From NCBI RefSeq assembly GCF_000238075.1, contig NZ_JH414505.1:591904-655903 (forward strand): a stretch of DNA of 64,000 nt, in the 5' to 3' direction. Shown piece after piece: positions 1 through 8,825 of the stretch. The translations under genes and the position numbers were made by a program. How positions within the stretch are numbered: position 1 is the first letter of the stretch; every line of letters begins with the position of its first letter. The notes below the pieces were generated by a model. That model had not been told where the DNA came from and did not search any database. It worked only from the letters and a program-made list of their open reading frames with translations. Source of the DNA: Oribacterium asaccharolyticum ACB7. Lineage in GTDB: Bacteria; Bacillota; Clostridia; Lachnospirales; Lachnospiraceae.

Positions 1-125
1 GAAATCCCGAAAGTCACAATCGGAAGCGAGCAGACAATCCAAAGTAAGTTCAGTACCATGATGTCCGCAAGTCTGCCCACAAAACGCCATATATCGTTGT
101 CATAATTAAAAAAGCCTTGTAACAT
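1..125 (-). CDS. YesL/DUF624 family membrane protein (5' part only)
   Basis: Only the first 41 or so codons are in the window; the rest lies beyond base 1. The N-terminus reads MLQGFFNYDNDIWRFVGRLA, followed by a hydrophobic stretch with LLWIVCSLPIVTFG. The FFNYDN opening and the CSLPIVT-G turn of the first membrane helix are hallmarks of the YesL (DUF624) family, small polytopic proteins usually found in carbohydrate-uptake operons. The start ATG (complement of 123-125) follows a GGAAAGG ribosome site inside the last codons of the BCCT transporter gene, so the two are almost certainly co-transcribed and translationally coupled. Family membership is quite sure; the molecular role of DUF624 proteins is not established. 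Confidence 0.8.
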   Translation of the reverse strand, partial: MLQGFFNYDNDIWRFVGRLADIMVLNLLWIVCSLPIVTFGI

Positions 126-131
126 TTCGTT

Positions 132-1718
132 TTATTCCTTTCCCGCTTCTTCCTCGCTATTTCCCGTTTTCCTCTTTTCCAGCTCCTTCAAATACGCCTT
201 GGCATCTTTCAGAAAGCTGAAGCTGATTAAGAGGATAATAAATCCGATCGGAAAAGCGGCAATAATTGAAACCGATTGCAGGTTTGCCATAGAGCTTTCC
301 GAAAAAACCAGAGCAAGCGGTAAAAGGATCAAGAGAACCGCCCAGAATCCCTGCACCTTCTTATTCGGTTCTTCTCCTTCCTCCAAATTCTTATAGCTGT
401 ACTGCGATGCCACCAAAGCAATCGAATCAAAGGATGTGGCATAAAAAGCAAGCATGGTAAGGAAGAGCAGAGCCAGTACCAAAGGTGCCAGCGGAAGGGC
501 CTCCAGGGCTTGTACGATCACCTCATAAAGAGACTGTGTCTTTTCATAAATCGAAAGAATCGGGACTCTGTGGAAGAGTTCCAGAGACAGGCTGTAATTT
601 CCTAAAACCAGGAAGCTCACAAAAGTACTGCCCACTCCGAAGACATAGCCTCCCAATATGGTTTGCCGTATCGTTCTCCCCTTACTGATACTTCCGATAA
701 AAAAGGGAGATGCCACACACCAAACCATCCAGTAGGCCCAGTAAAAGATTGTCCAATTCTCCGGAAAATGATTCTCCCCGAGTGCATCCGTATAGGTCGC
801 CATGCTCGGGAAGTGTTCCACCATTTTCCCAAAGGCAGAAAAGCCGTGCTTCAAAATAAAATTGCCGGCCCCTCCGAAAAAGAAGACATAAAATAACAGC
901 GAGTAAAAAAGCCATGTGCAGGTTTTTGCCAAAAGAGAAATCCCCGCCATGCCCTTTAAGAGGGAGTAGGTATAAACCACGCAGGTAATAACCAGAATCA
1001 AAATGGTCAAGCTCACTGTGGAAAAGCCCGGCAGAACCTTTCTGATAATTTCGGCCATGAGCGGCGTCGCTACGGAAAAGGTCGTGGCGGTCCCCGCAAG
1101 TAATGCAAAAACAGCCAAAAGGTCTATTCCGCGTCCCAGTATTCCGTCCGTCTTTTCTTTGAGAATCGATCTGCAAGCTTCCGAATAACGCTGCCTCTTC
1201 CGTTTCCGAACATGAAGCATGAACCCGAAAGCCGCCGCAAGAACCAGATAAAAGCCCCAGGGAATAAAGCCCCAGTGAAACAGGGTGTAAACGGTCGCCC
1301 ACTCTTCCGCATTACCGAGGCTTTGAATATAAGGCTCTCTCACATACAAAATCCATTCACAGAGAGAGTAAAACAAGATATCCGCCGCGAGCCCCGCAGT
1401 GAACATCATACTTCCCCAGGTAAAAAAAGAATAGGCCGGCTTCTCGTCCGGCTTTCCCAAAACAATCGTTCCATAGGGAGAAAAGGCAATAAACAAAGAG
1501 AGAAGAAAGATAAAGAGCCCCAAGCCCAGGTAATATACGGCAAATTCCGAACCCAAAAAGCTGCGAATCGCGGATAAACCCCGATTCGAATTCTCCGGAA
1601 AACGGAAAAAGAAAAAGCACATCAGGAGAATCGCCAAAAGGGGAATCCCGCTGATACCAAAATCCAATCTCTCTTTTTCGCTATTACTCTTCTGCTCTGA
1701 ATTCTGCATAATTTTCAC
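132..1718 (-). CDS. BCCT family (betaine/carnitine/choline-type) transporter
   Basis: A 528-residue protein with about twelve membrane helices, the usual size for the BCCT family of secondary transporters for quaternary ammonium compounds. Family signs are the glycine-rich MMFTAGLAADILFYSLCEW segment, the FHWGFIPWGFY motif and, near residue 340, the WAYWMVWCVASPF helix followed by SKGRTIRQ, which matches the conserved ISRGRTIR loop. The start is either GTG at 1718 (AGGAAGG six bases upstream) or ATG at 1709; the 5' end overlaps the preceding lipoprotein gene by 35 bases. It lies last but one in an operon of sugar-binding-like proteins and a two-component system, an unusual place for a BCCT carrier. 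The substrate cannot be read from sequence; glycine betaine, carnitine or a related compound is likely. Confidence 0.88.
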   Translation of the reverse strand: MKIMQNSEQKSNSEKERLDFGISGIPLLAILLMCFFFFRFPENSNRGLSAIRSFLGSEFAVYYLGLGLFIFLLSLFIAFSPYGTIVLGKPDEKPAYSFFTWGSMMFTAGLAADILFYSLCEWILYVREPYIQSLGNAEEWATVYTLFHWGFIPWGFYLVLAAAFGFMLHVRKRKRQRYSEACRSILKEKTDGILGRGIDLLAVFALLAGTATTFSVATPLMAEIIRKVLPGFSTVSLTILILVITCVVYTYSLLKGMAGISLLAKTCTWLFYSLLFYVFFFGGAGNFILKHGFSAFGKMVEHFPSMATYTDALGENHFPENWTIFYWAYWMVWCVASPFFIGSISKGRTIRQTILGGYVFGVGSTFVSFLVLGNYSLSLELFHRVPILSIYEKTQSLYEVIVQALEALPLAPLVLALLFLTMLAFYATSFDSIALVASQYSYKNLEEGEEPNKKVQGFWAVLLILLPLALVFSESSMANLQSVSIIAAFPIGFIILLISFSFLKDAKAYLKELEKRKTGNSEEEAGKE

Positions 1719-3024
1719 CGGTTACCTTCCTGTAGGGAATTTTGGTAATCTTCTGGATATCCCTATCCCCTTCCTTTCCTCCATCCTCTGTCGCAAGCTG
1801 AAAGGCAATGTTGAAAAGAGCCTTGGCCTGTGCCATCTCATCATTATACACCGTCGCCTTCATTGCTCCTTTTTTAACAGCATTGATGCCTGCCATGGTT
1901 CCGTCAATGCCGTATATCCATGGGCGCGCATCCTTTTGCACCCCTATTTTATCATACGCATCCAATACGCCAAGAGCCATATCATCATTGTTAGAAAGAA
2001 TTAATTCAATCTTATCCTCTAATTCCGAATAAAGCTGCATCATCCTACTCTGCGCTTCCGCTCTGCTCCAGTTTGCAATGCCGTATCCCAGTCTTTCCAG
2101 AGGAATCCCCTTCTTTTGCAAAGTACTGACCACATACTCGGTCCGCATGATGGCGTCCTGATGTCCCGCCTCTCCCTCAAAGAGGACATACTGCAGCTTA
2201 CCGTCTCCGTTTTTGTCTACACTTCGAGGCAACGCTACAGACTCTCTCGACTCTGTTTTCGACTGTACTGTCGTATCGAATTCTTCCCCTAAGAGTCTCC
2301 CGCCAAGTTCTCCTGCCCATTCCGTTTCCGACTCCGTAATGTCTTCCGACTCTGTAACGCCTTCCGGCGCCGGTTCTTCCGGATTCGTTTCTTCTTCCGG
2401 CTTCCTTGTCGTTTCTGCCTCTCCCGGTTCTTCCGCAGAAGAAATCGACTCTTCTTTCGACTCCGGCTCTGCCGAAAGCTCTCCTTCCTTTCCTTCTTCT
2501 CTTCCGGAAGCTTCTTTCTCCGCCTCCGCCAATATATCCTCCGCTACCAATTCTCCCTGTAATATCCCGGACTGCTTAGCATCCGCCCCGACATAATAGA
2601 GTTGATTCCAGCGGTACAAATCCTCTTCCACAAGTTCTCTGTTAAAGAAAATAACCGGTGTATTTTTCTTCTTAGCCATGTCAATAATCTCAGACGGTGC
2701 AGTCCGATCCACCAAATTGATGCAAAGCACATCACAGGAATTTTGCAACATTTCCTCTACCTGCTCATTTTGCACGGACTGACTTCCCTCCGCATTGAAA
2801 CGGAGAACATCCACCTCATAGCCTTCTCCACGCTTCTCCGCCACTTCCTTGTCAAAGGCGCTCATATAGCCGGTGATAAAGGTATCATGACTGTCATACA
2901 GGGTGATGCCGATTTTTATTTTCTTCTTTTCCCTTCTCTTCTCACTCGTTTTACAGGCAGATAAAGAAAAAAGCAGAAGAACAACCGAAATCCAAGTCAG
3001 AAAACTTCTCCTATTCACACGCAT
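1684..3024 (-). CDS. Sugar-binding lipoprotein, galactose-binding (MglB)-like
   Basis: A periplasmic-binding-protein-like lipoprotein of about 446 residues. A reading frame runs 14 codons further upstream, but AAAGGAG ends seven bases before the ATG at 3024, so that start is chosen. The N-terminus has RR, a hydrophobic core and the lipobox LSAC. The mature part follows the type I sugar-binding fold: KIGITLYDSHDTFITGYM at the start, NLVDRTAPSEIIDMAKKKNTPVIFFNRE, a central LSNNDDMALG and YGIDGTMAGINAVKKGAMKATV near the end, which closely resemble MglB. Between the two lobes there is an unusual run of about 80 residues very rich in Ser, Glu, Thr and Pro (near 2230-2530). No MglA/MglC ATPase or permease follows; the next gene is a BCCT carrier. 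It may serve uptake elsewhere or signal to the kinase. Confidence 0.85.
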   Translation of the reverse strand: MRVNRRSFLTWISVVLLLFSLSACKTSEKRREKKKIKIGITLYDSHDTFITGYMSAFDKEVAEKRGEGYEVDVLRFNAEGSQSVQNEQVEEMLQNSCDVLCINLVDRTAPSEIIDMAKKKNTPVIFFNRELVEEDLYRWNQLYYVGADAKQSGILQGELVAEDILAEAEKEASGREEGKEGELSAEPESKEESISSAEEPGEAETTRKPEEETNPEEPAPEGVTESEDITESETEWAGELGGRLLGEEFDTTVQSKTESRESVALPRSVDKNGDGKLQYVLFEGEAGHQDAIMRTEYVVSTLQKKGIPLERLGYGIANWSRAEAQSRMMQLYSELEDKIELILSNNDDMALGVLDAYDKIGVQKDARPWIYGIDGTMAGINAVKKGAMKATVYNDEMAQAKALFNIAFQLATEDGGKEGDRDIQKITKIPYRKVTGENYAEFRAEE

Positions 3025-3136
3025 CTCTTTTCTCCTTTCCTTCGGCTTGAACGGTCCCTCTTTCAAGTCCTCTCTTTTCGAAAGCTGCTCCGAAAATTTC
3101 CCGCTCTTCCCGGAGGGGAAAGCGGCCGTCGGCTTA

Positions 3137-4105
3137 TTAATCTGTCGGAAACAGAATCCGTTCCATTTTTTTACTGTACATATTGCCGGCCTTCACGACA
3201 TAAAAATCCACAAGGTGGGTTTCTCCGGTTTTTTGCCCCCCGGACAATTGTTTCCACAAGGCTTCCACCGCGGAATAGGCCATATCATAATGGTCGATAA
3301 CAATCAGGCTCCGAATCACGCCCGTATCCAAATCATAAATGACTTCCTCGGAATCTCCTACCCCGTAGAGCTCGATAAAGCTTCTTCCGGTTTCCTGTGT
3401 ATAGTGTGCAGCCGCTTCCAGGCTGTCGTTATCCAGAGCAATGATGACATCCACACTCTTCCTATGGCTTTCCTCATCAAGGTCCTTTCGATACTGTCCG
3501 CGGTCCTCAATCACCCAGGCAATTTCCTGCTCTCCGCTCTCCAAAACCTTCTTTAGGGCATCCAGGCGTTTCTTCATATTGCCCTTGCTCTGATTTCCGG
3601 CGAGAATCCCGATACTCAGTTTTTCTGCCTGTAAGGAGCTTTGTAAAACCTCCGTTCCAAGCGCCGTTCCGAGCGCCTCTTCATCCACGGAAAAGGTCGG
3701 AATGAAAAGGTCGGGTCTCACGTTTTCCCGCTCGCTTTCCACCAGGGCGATCTTCACCTGCTTCCCAAGCTCATCCAAAATTTCTCCCGTCCCCTCCGTC
3801 GCGCGTAATTCCGTAATAATGCCGTCCGTTCCGTTCTTGACTTCCCGGGTAAGACTTGCATATTCCTGCTGAATGGAACTGAAGCGGCTTGTCGTCACAA
3901 AATTATATTCCATGTTGTATTGTTTGACTGCTGCATTTAAGCCTCTCCGAAAGCTGTCCCAGGATGCCGAACTGCTCCGGTCCACCACGATGGAGATCTT
4001 ATATTTTTCGGGTTTATTCTCCCCCAGGAATCTTCCCAGAGAGAGCAGCAGAAGAATCATCGCTATGACTGCCACCGCCACCGTGAATATCCGATTTTCC
4101 TTCAT
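3137..4105 (-). CDS. Membrane-anchored substrate-binding protein (RbsB/LacI-type fold), probable sensor partner of the kinase
   Basis: A protein of 322 residues. It opens with a single hydrophobic anchor (IFTVAVAVIAMILLLLSLG) without a lipobox, followed by a type I periplasmic-binding fold: YKISIVVDRSSSASWDSFRRGLNAA, then DGIITELRATEG, LSIGILAGNQSKGN, VDVIIALDNDSLEAA and GVIRSLIVIDHYDMAYSAVEAL. The start ATG at 4105 has GGAGGGGG nine bases upstream and lies inside the 3' end of the kinase gene, an overlap of 92 bases. In related Clostridia, binding proteins placed next to YesMN pairs are thought to present ligand to the kinase. That role is inferred here from position. The ligand is unknown; a sugar is likely. 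Confidence 0.75.
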   Translation of the reverse strand: MKENRIFTVAVAVIAMILLLLSLGRFLGENKPEKYKISIVVDRSSSASWDSFRRGLNAAVKQYNMEYNFVTTSRFSSIQQEYASLTREVKNGTDGIITELRATEGTGEILDELGKQVKIALVESERENVRPDLFIPTFSVDEEALGTALGTEVLQSSLQAEKLSIGILAGNQSKGNMKKRLDALKKVLESGEQEIAWVIEDRGQYRKDLDEESHRKSVDVIIALDNDSLEAAAHYTQETGRSFIELYGVGDSEEVIYDLDTGVIRSLIVIDHYDMAYSAVEALWKQLSGGQKTGETHLVDFYVVKAGNMYSKKMERILFPTD

Positions 4106-6041
4106 TGTCTTTGCCCCCTCCGTGAAATCCGTCTGTACTGCTGTGCATATTACCGTGCTCCAGACTTTTCTGTGTTTCTTCCGTATACTCTATCGCGGGA
4201 AGTCGAACTTCCACTCTGGTTCCCTCATCCGGTTCGCTGTGGATCCTGAGGCCGAAACGAGTTCCAAAACGCAACTGAATTCTTCTGTGTACATTAATCA
4301 GTCCCACACCGGAACCTCGTTTCTTCCGGTCGGAGAAATCGGAAATCTCCGCCTCCGTATCGAGCAGGGACTCCGCCTTTTCCTCTGTCATGCCGAAGCC
4401 GTTGTCTTCCACGGACAAAAGGACCATGGAAGTGTTTTCTCCCTTAATCATTTCACCTCTGACATGGATTTCCCCATCCTCATCCACGCCCGCCATACCG
4501 TGATAGATGGCATTTTCCAGGATGGGCTGCAGAATAAGCTTTACGGTCAGACAACGTAAGACTTCCTCGCTCACCGTAAAATCCACCTTGAACTTATCTT
4601 TAAAACGGATTTGCTGGATATTCATATAGTTCTTGGCGTGCTGCAGTTCCTGAGAAAGAGGGATGATATTTTTCCCGCCGGAAAGACTGATGCGGAAAAA
4701 GCTTCCCAGCTCGGTTACCATAAATACCGCATCATCCTTCTTGCCGCTCTCAATCATCCAGACCACGGACTCCAAGGTATTATAGAGGAAATGGGGATTA
4801 ATCTGGGATTGCAGGGCATCCATCTCGGTCTGTCTTTTCTCTTCCTGCTGCTCTATCTTCTCTTCCGTCAGTCTGTCTATCTGCCGGAAAGACTGCACCA
4901 GGGTTTTTCCCAGGTGAATGATCTCCGTGCTGCCGTAGTGGGCGATATCTTCCATAGAAAGTCGCCGCTCCCCCATTTTCTCCAAATCCTCATTCAACTT
5001 ACGAATCGGATAGGACAGGCGTAGCGATACCAGCTGGTTAAACAAAAGCGAGATTAATAAAGTTAACGAAATCAGAATGAAGACATAATATAACATTCCG
5101 CCGGAGGCAAAAATCCGATTGCCTTCCTCCAGAACGGCAACCATCTTCCACCCGGTATAACCTATCGTATCCACGATGATTGCCCTACTGTTACTCCCCG
5201 CCTTGATATGATGGATCCCGTCATCCAGCTCGGAAAGCACCTCCGTATTCTCCTGAAAATCATTTCGTAAAATTTCCCGCATCCTGGGATGGTAAATCAG
5301 ATTGCCCTTTTTATCACAAAGGTAAAAGTAACGATATTGATCTTCCCCGTTCAGCTTCTCCATCATTCTCTCAATGGTATTAAAATTCATGTCAACAAGC
5401 AGAACGCCGTTGCTGCTGGCTCCATTTTCACTCAGTTCCACAACGCGGCTGAGAGAAACGACCCAGTGTGTCCTAAAAGAGGGGTCATCAAAAAGATTCT
5501 GCACATGCGGAAGGGAAAAATGCAGATTCTCCACCTGCTGCACGGCAGACGTAAAAAAGTCCTGTTCCACCACCTTTCGATTCTTCTTCTCCGTTGAGTT
5601 CGGAACCGCCGTTAGAAGCTTTCCTCCTCCCGAAAAAATGGCAACAGAAACAAGACTTTCCTTATGCGCCTCATATAAGAGGTTCATTTCGGTATTCACT
5701 TTCAATAAATTCAGATTGGAACCCTTAATCACATCATAATACATCGCATCCGAAATCTGTCGCATGCTGATCAGGTATTCTTCCAGGCGATTTCCGCCCT
5801 GTTTTAAGAGCTGTTCCGCCTGTGTTTCCCGTTCTTCCTTCAGCCGTGCGGAAAACTGCAGATACAGAACCGAGGATAAGAAGAGAATAATGATAATCGA
5901 TAAGAGCATAAAGCTCATGAGAATCATATTGTGAAAAGAGCGAAATGGGCTCCTTAAAGAAAGGGGCAGGAAAGCACCTTTCTTAAAAAAGATGTCCTGT
6001 AGGAAGTGCTTCTTCTCTTCTTTTTCCGATATCCTCATCAT
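4014..6041 (-). CDS. YesM-type sensor histidine kinase
   Basis: A 675-residue membrane kinase. A first helix near residues 35-65 is followed by an extracellular sensor region of roughly 230 residues, a second helix near 315-340 and a HAMP-like segment (LRLSYPIRKLNEDLEKMGE). The His-kinase domain carries QSQINPHFLYNTLESVVWMI with the phosphorylated His in NPHFLYN, and the ATPase lid has N-box LQPILENAIYHG, DNGFGM and GSGVGLINVHRRI. This is the LytS/YesM kinase class. The protein has an extra glycine-, histidine- and serine-rich tail of about 45 residues, encoded over the start of the next gene. The start overlaps the response-regulator stop (ATGATGA arrangement), so it is translationally coupled to its partner. 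Confidence 0.92.
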   Translation of the reverse strand: MMRISEKEEKKHFLQDIFFKKGAFLPLSLRSPFRSFHNMILMSFMLLSIIIILFLSSVLYLQFSARLKEERETQAEQLLKQGGNRLEEYLISMRQISDAMYYDVIKGSNLNLLKVNTEMNLLYEAHKESLVSVAIFSGGGKLLTAVPNSTEKKNRKVVEQDFFTSAVQQVENLHFSLPHVQNLFDDPSFRTHWVVSLSRVVELSENGASSNGVLLVDMNFNTIERMMEKLNGEDQYRYFYLCDKKGNLIYHPRMREILRNDFQENTEVLSELDDGIHHIKAGSNSRAIIVDTIGYTGWKMVAVLEEGNRIFASGGMLYYVFILISLTLLISLLFNQLVSLRLSYPIRKLNEDLEKMGERRLSMEDIAHYGSTEIIHLGKTLVQSFRQIDRLTEEKIEQQEEKRQTEMDALQSQINPHFLYNTLESVVWMIESGKKDDAVFMVTELGSFFRISLSGGKNIIPLSQELQHAKNYMNIQQIRFKDKFKVDFTVSEEVLRCLTVKLILQPILENAIYHGMAGVDEDGEIHVRGEMIKGENTSMVLLSVEDNGFGMTEEKAESLLDTEAEISDFSDRKKRGSGVGLINVHRRIQLRFGTRFGLRIHSEPDEGTRVEVRLPAIEYTEETQKSLEHGNMHSSTDGFHGGGKDNEGKSDIHGGGGSHSDDSSAALSGKIPGGE

Positions 6042-7663
6042 ACACCCTCTTGCTTCATCCCGCTGGTTTTATATTTGGAGGGAGACATCCCGAATTTTTT
6101 CTTAAAAGCGTAGCTGAAGTAATTCGGATCCGCATAGCCAACCGACTCTGCGATAATATAGGTCTTTTCCTCCTCTTCAATGAGAAGACGCAAAGCCTTC
6201 TCCATGCGATAATCCGTAAGGTAATTGATAAAGCTCTTTCCCGTTTCCTTCTTAAACACCGTCGAAAAATAAGCCGCCGAAACATGGAGCTCCATGGAAA
6301 GTCCCTCTACGGAAAGGTTTTTATCCATGTAATGACTGTGTACATGCTCCACCGCCTTTTTAACAAAAGACTTCGTCTTGTCACTTCTCTTTTCCTGAAT
6401 AATGCCCTGAATCCTTTCGCAAATCCGCTTCATCCAAGCCGAAAGTTCTTCCAAACTGAACTGCTGCACCTTCTGGTACACATCCTCGTCCTTCGGAAAA
6501 ATAAGCGTCGCATCCACCTGATTGGACAAAAGGAACTTATGAATATTGGTCACAAGTTCCATCAGGAAAAACTGATACTCCTGCAGGGAAGGCTTCTCCA
6601 GGCGGCTGTTCTGGATATAGAGATCGATGTCCTTGAAAAGCTCTTCCTTGGATGCCATCCTGATGCTTCGATAAACGTCCAGAAGCCTTTCCTCATCCAG
6701 AAGTTCCCGATTTAAAGACGGATTCTCCCGTTCCTCCGGGTTGATGTCGGAAACCGCAATGGCCTTTCCGCGCCCGTAGAGAACACGATACGCTACCGCG
6801 TCGCGTGCCCCCAGATAAGAGAGCGGTAAATCCAATAAGGAGCTTACCGTTTTTCCGATACCCGCCGTAATCGTGGCATTACAGACATACTTCGCCATCC
6901 GGCAGAGCGTTTCCATCTCATCCGTCAAACGGTAATGTTCTTCTTCTCTTTTTAACTGTGTAAGGATGACCGTGTTTCCGAGATAGGTGAAAAAGCAGGC
7001 TCTCCATCCCTTTTGCATCCGCTCTTCCGCAAGCTTGCGAATAGACATACTGATTAAGACCGGATTGATGCCTTCCGGCGAAAGGCTTATGGAGTTATGC
7101 AAAATCACCACGGAATAGAACTTTCCCGTCAAGTCAATCTGGTAGTCCAACATCGCCCGCGTCAAATCCTCTTGCCGGACATTTCCCTCAATCAGGGAGG
7201 TGTAAAAACTCTCCTGCAAAATGGGCAGGCTCTCCAAATAGTAATTCTTTAAGTGATTAATATTCTGTTTTTCGTCGAATTCCTTGTCCAGTCTCTCGTG
7301 TACCGTACGAAAAATGCGGGAAAGTTCTCCGCTGTCTACCGGCTTTAATACATATTCTTCCGCTTCGAGTCGAATCGCCTCTTTGGCATATTCAAATTCA
7401 TCAAATCCCGAGAAGATAACAATCTTAATGGAAGGATACAGCTCCTTCAATTTGTGTGACAGAGTCAGCCCGTCCATATACGGCATTTTAATATCGGTAA
7501 GGACGACATCCACCTGCTTTTCTTCGGCAATTTCCAGCGCCTCCAAGCCGTTTTTGGCATAGCCCAAAAGCGAATAGCCGAGGCCGTCCCAATCAATCTT
7601 CTGCATGATTGCTTTTACTACATCCTCTTCGTCATCGACCAAGAGTACGGAATATTTCTTCAT
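6038..7663 (-). CDS. YesN-type response regulator with AraC DNA-binding domain
   Basis: A 541-residue transcription regulator. The N-terminal receiver domain has the acidic pair DD at residues 10-11, the phosphorylatable Asp57 in LTDIKMPYMDG and the conserved Lys in EEYVLKPVD. A long middle region links to a C-terminal AraC/XylS double helix-turn-helix (VEGLSMELHVSAAYFSTVFKKETGKSF and a second half ending ANYFSYAFKKKFGMSPSKY-like, here DPNYFSYAFKKKFGMSPSKY). Phosphorylated by the adjacent YesM-type kinase, it should activate the transport genes downstream. The ATG overlaps the stop of the small membrane gene by four bases (ATGA), and the gene itself runs into the kinase gene. Confidence 0.93.
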   Translation of the reverse strand: MKKYSVLLVDDEEDVVKAIMQKIDWDGLGYSLLGYAKNGLEALEIAEEKQVDVVLTDIKMPYMDGLTLSHKLKELYPSIKIVIFSGFDEFEYAKEAIRLEAEEYVLKPVDSGELSRIFRTVHERLDKEFDEKQNINHLKNYYLESLPILQESFYTSLIEGNVRQEDLTRAMLDYQIDLTGKFYSVVILHNSISLSPEGINPVLISMSIRKLAEERMQKGWRACFFTYLGNTVILTQLKREEEHYRLTDEMETLCRMAKYVCNATITAGIGKTVSSLLDLPLSYLGARDAVAYRVLYGRGKAIAVSDINPEERENPSLNRELLDEERLLDVYRSIRMASKEELFKDIDLYIQNSRLEKPSLQEYQFFLMELVTNIHKFLLSNQVDATLIFPKDEDVYQKVQQFSLEELSAWMKRICERIQGIIQEKRSDKTKSFVKKAVEHVHSHYMDKNLSVEGLSMELHVSAAYFSTVFKKETGKSFINYLTDYRMEKALRLLIEEEEKTYIIAESVGYADPNYFSYAFKKKFGMSPSKYKTSGMKQEGV

Positions 7664-7977
7664 TTTCTATCCCCACTATACTTTTCCTCCAAACGCCGAA
7701 ATTGCATAGCGACCAGAATAAATCCCAGCAAAATGAGCGATATCCCTAAAAATGGATGAATAAGCATACAAAAAGATGCTACTAACGAAATAGCTGCAAA
7801 AATAAGAACCAATATTCCGGCTTCCCTGCCATATCCCTTCTTATCTTGAACGGGAGCCCGCCCCTTCGGACGAATGCTCTCCACATCTTGAAAAACCATT
7901 AACTTTATTGCGTAATACAGCAATAGGACTGTAAAAAGTAAGGGCAGCCCCATTTCCTGTATAACTTTCTCTACCAT
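7660..7977 (-). CDS. Small three-helix membrane protein, unknown function
   Basis: A 105-residue protein with three predicted membrane segments (LPLLFTVLLLYYAIKLMVF, IVLVLIFAAISLVASFC-like and FLGISLILLGFILVAMQF) separated by a basic, proline-containing loop (RPKGRAPVQDKKGYGRE). No family was recognised. It is the first gene of the two-component operon: its stop overlaps the regulator start as ATGA, and a TTGCAA-17-TAAAAT promoter lies about 100 bases upstream. The ribosome site ahead of its ATG is weak. Position suggests it may be an accessory protein of the sensor system, but nothing in the sequence shows this. Confidence 0.65.
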   Translation of the reverse strand: MVEKVIQEMGLPLLFTVLLLYYAIKLMVFQDVESIRPKGRAPVQDKKGYGREAGILVLIFAAISLVASFCMLIHPFLGISLILLGFILVAMQFRRLEEKYSGDRK

Positions 7978-8074
7978 ATCTTATCGTCTCGATTCTATAT
8001 CCGTATTAAATGCCACGCCAAAAGCGGACCCCTTTATTTAAAAAAACTTAAAAATTACCATAAAGCTTCTTTTT

Positions 8075-8103
8075 ATTTTACAAAATCCCCGCCTTCTTTG
8101 CAA
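8075..8103 (-). promoter_or_regulatory. Promoter of the YesMN/BCCT operon
   Basis: On the minus strand, TTGCAA (8098-8103) and TAAAAT (8075-8080) are separated by exactly 17 bases, about 100 bases upstream of the first gene. Divergent from the vitamin-transport promoter. Sequence match only. Confidence 0.5.
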
Positions 8104-8151
8104 GTGTCACATCCTCTCAATACTTAAATATTTAAGACGATTTGCTTTCGA

Positions 8152-8180
8152 TTGACAGTTCGGAAACTTCCTTGTAGTAT
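8152..8180 (+). promoter_or_regulatory. Promoter of the S-component/coaX operon
   Basis: Perfect -35 TTGACA (8152-8157), 17-base spacer, -10 TAGTAT (8175-8180). The expected transcript starts near 8187, giving a leader of about 35 bases ending in AAGGAG before the ATG at 8223. Confidence 0.7.
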
Positions 8181-8222
8181 CAGAAAAACAGAATTATTTT
8201 TTTCATGGAATAAGGAGTTTTT

Positions 8223-8825
8223 ATGAAAAACAAATTATTTATTCAAAAGCTCGTCGGTACCGCCATACTGGCCGCCGTCGTAATCAGTCTTCAGCTTATT
8301 CTGGGCAGCATCAAACTCGGCCCTTTCAACATCACTTTTACACTCATCCCCATTATCCTGGCGGCAATTTTATACGGTTCCTTGAGTGCTGCGTTTCTCG
8401 GTGCCGTTTTCGGAATCATGGTCTGTTTTTCCGTTGTTTCGGGAAATGATGCGGGCGGCTATATTTTATTTTCACAAAGGCCGCTGATCACCCTTCTGCT
8501 CTGTCTTTTGAAAAGCACCCTTGCAGGGTACCTCGCGGGGCTTAGTGTGCACTGCACGAAGCAAAAGCTTCTCCGGATTCTTCTGCCGGCTGTCCTTGCC
8601 CCCGTTGTAAACACCGGGATATTTATTCTGGGCTTAGTGCTCTTCTTTCAAGAGACGCTTGCTCTTTGGGCGAACGGGCAGGACGCCGTCGTACACTTCT
8701 TAGTTTTCAGCATTTTGGGCGTGAACTTCCTGATTGAACTCTTGGTGAATCTGCTTGTCTCCCCCGTCATTGTGCGCATCTTACAGGGAATCCGTTTCAC
8801 CAAAGAAGAAGTAGAAAATATTTAG
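8223..8825 (+). CDS. ECF transporter S component, probably for pantothenate
   Basis: A 200-residue integral membrane protein with about six helices, the size and layout of ECF S components, which bind a vitamin and dock to the shared ATPase/T module encoded elsewhere. Seen features are the short basic N-terminus, the helix AAILYGSLSAAFLGAVFGIMV typical of S components and the NTGIFILGLVLFF segment. AAGGAG lies seven bases before the ATG. It is followed by type III pantothenate kinase under the same promoter, so pantothenate is the best guess for the substrate; other vitamins handled by similar S components remain possible. The last codons lie in the first unit of a 21-22 bp tandem repeat. Confidence 0.78.
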   Translation: MKNKLFIQKLVGTAILAAVVISLQLILGSIKLGPFNITFTLIPIILAAILYGSLSAAFLGAVFGIMVCFSVVSGNDAGGYILFSQRPLITLLLCLLKSTLAGYLAGLSVHCTKQKLLRILLPAVLAPVVNTGIFILGLVLFFQETLALWANGQDAVVHFLVFSILGVNFLIELLVNLLVSPVIVRILQGIRFTKEEVENI

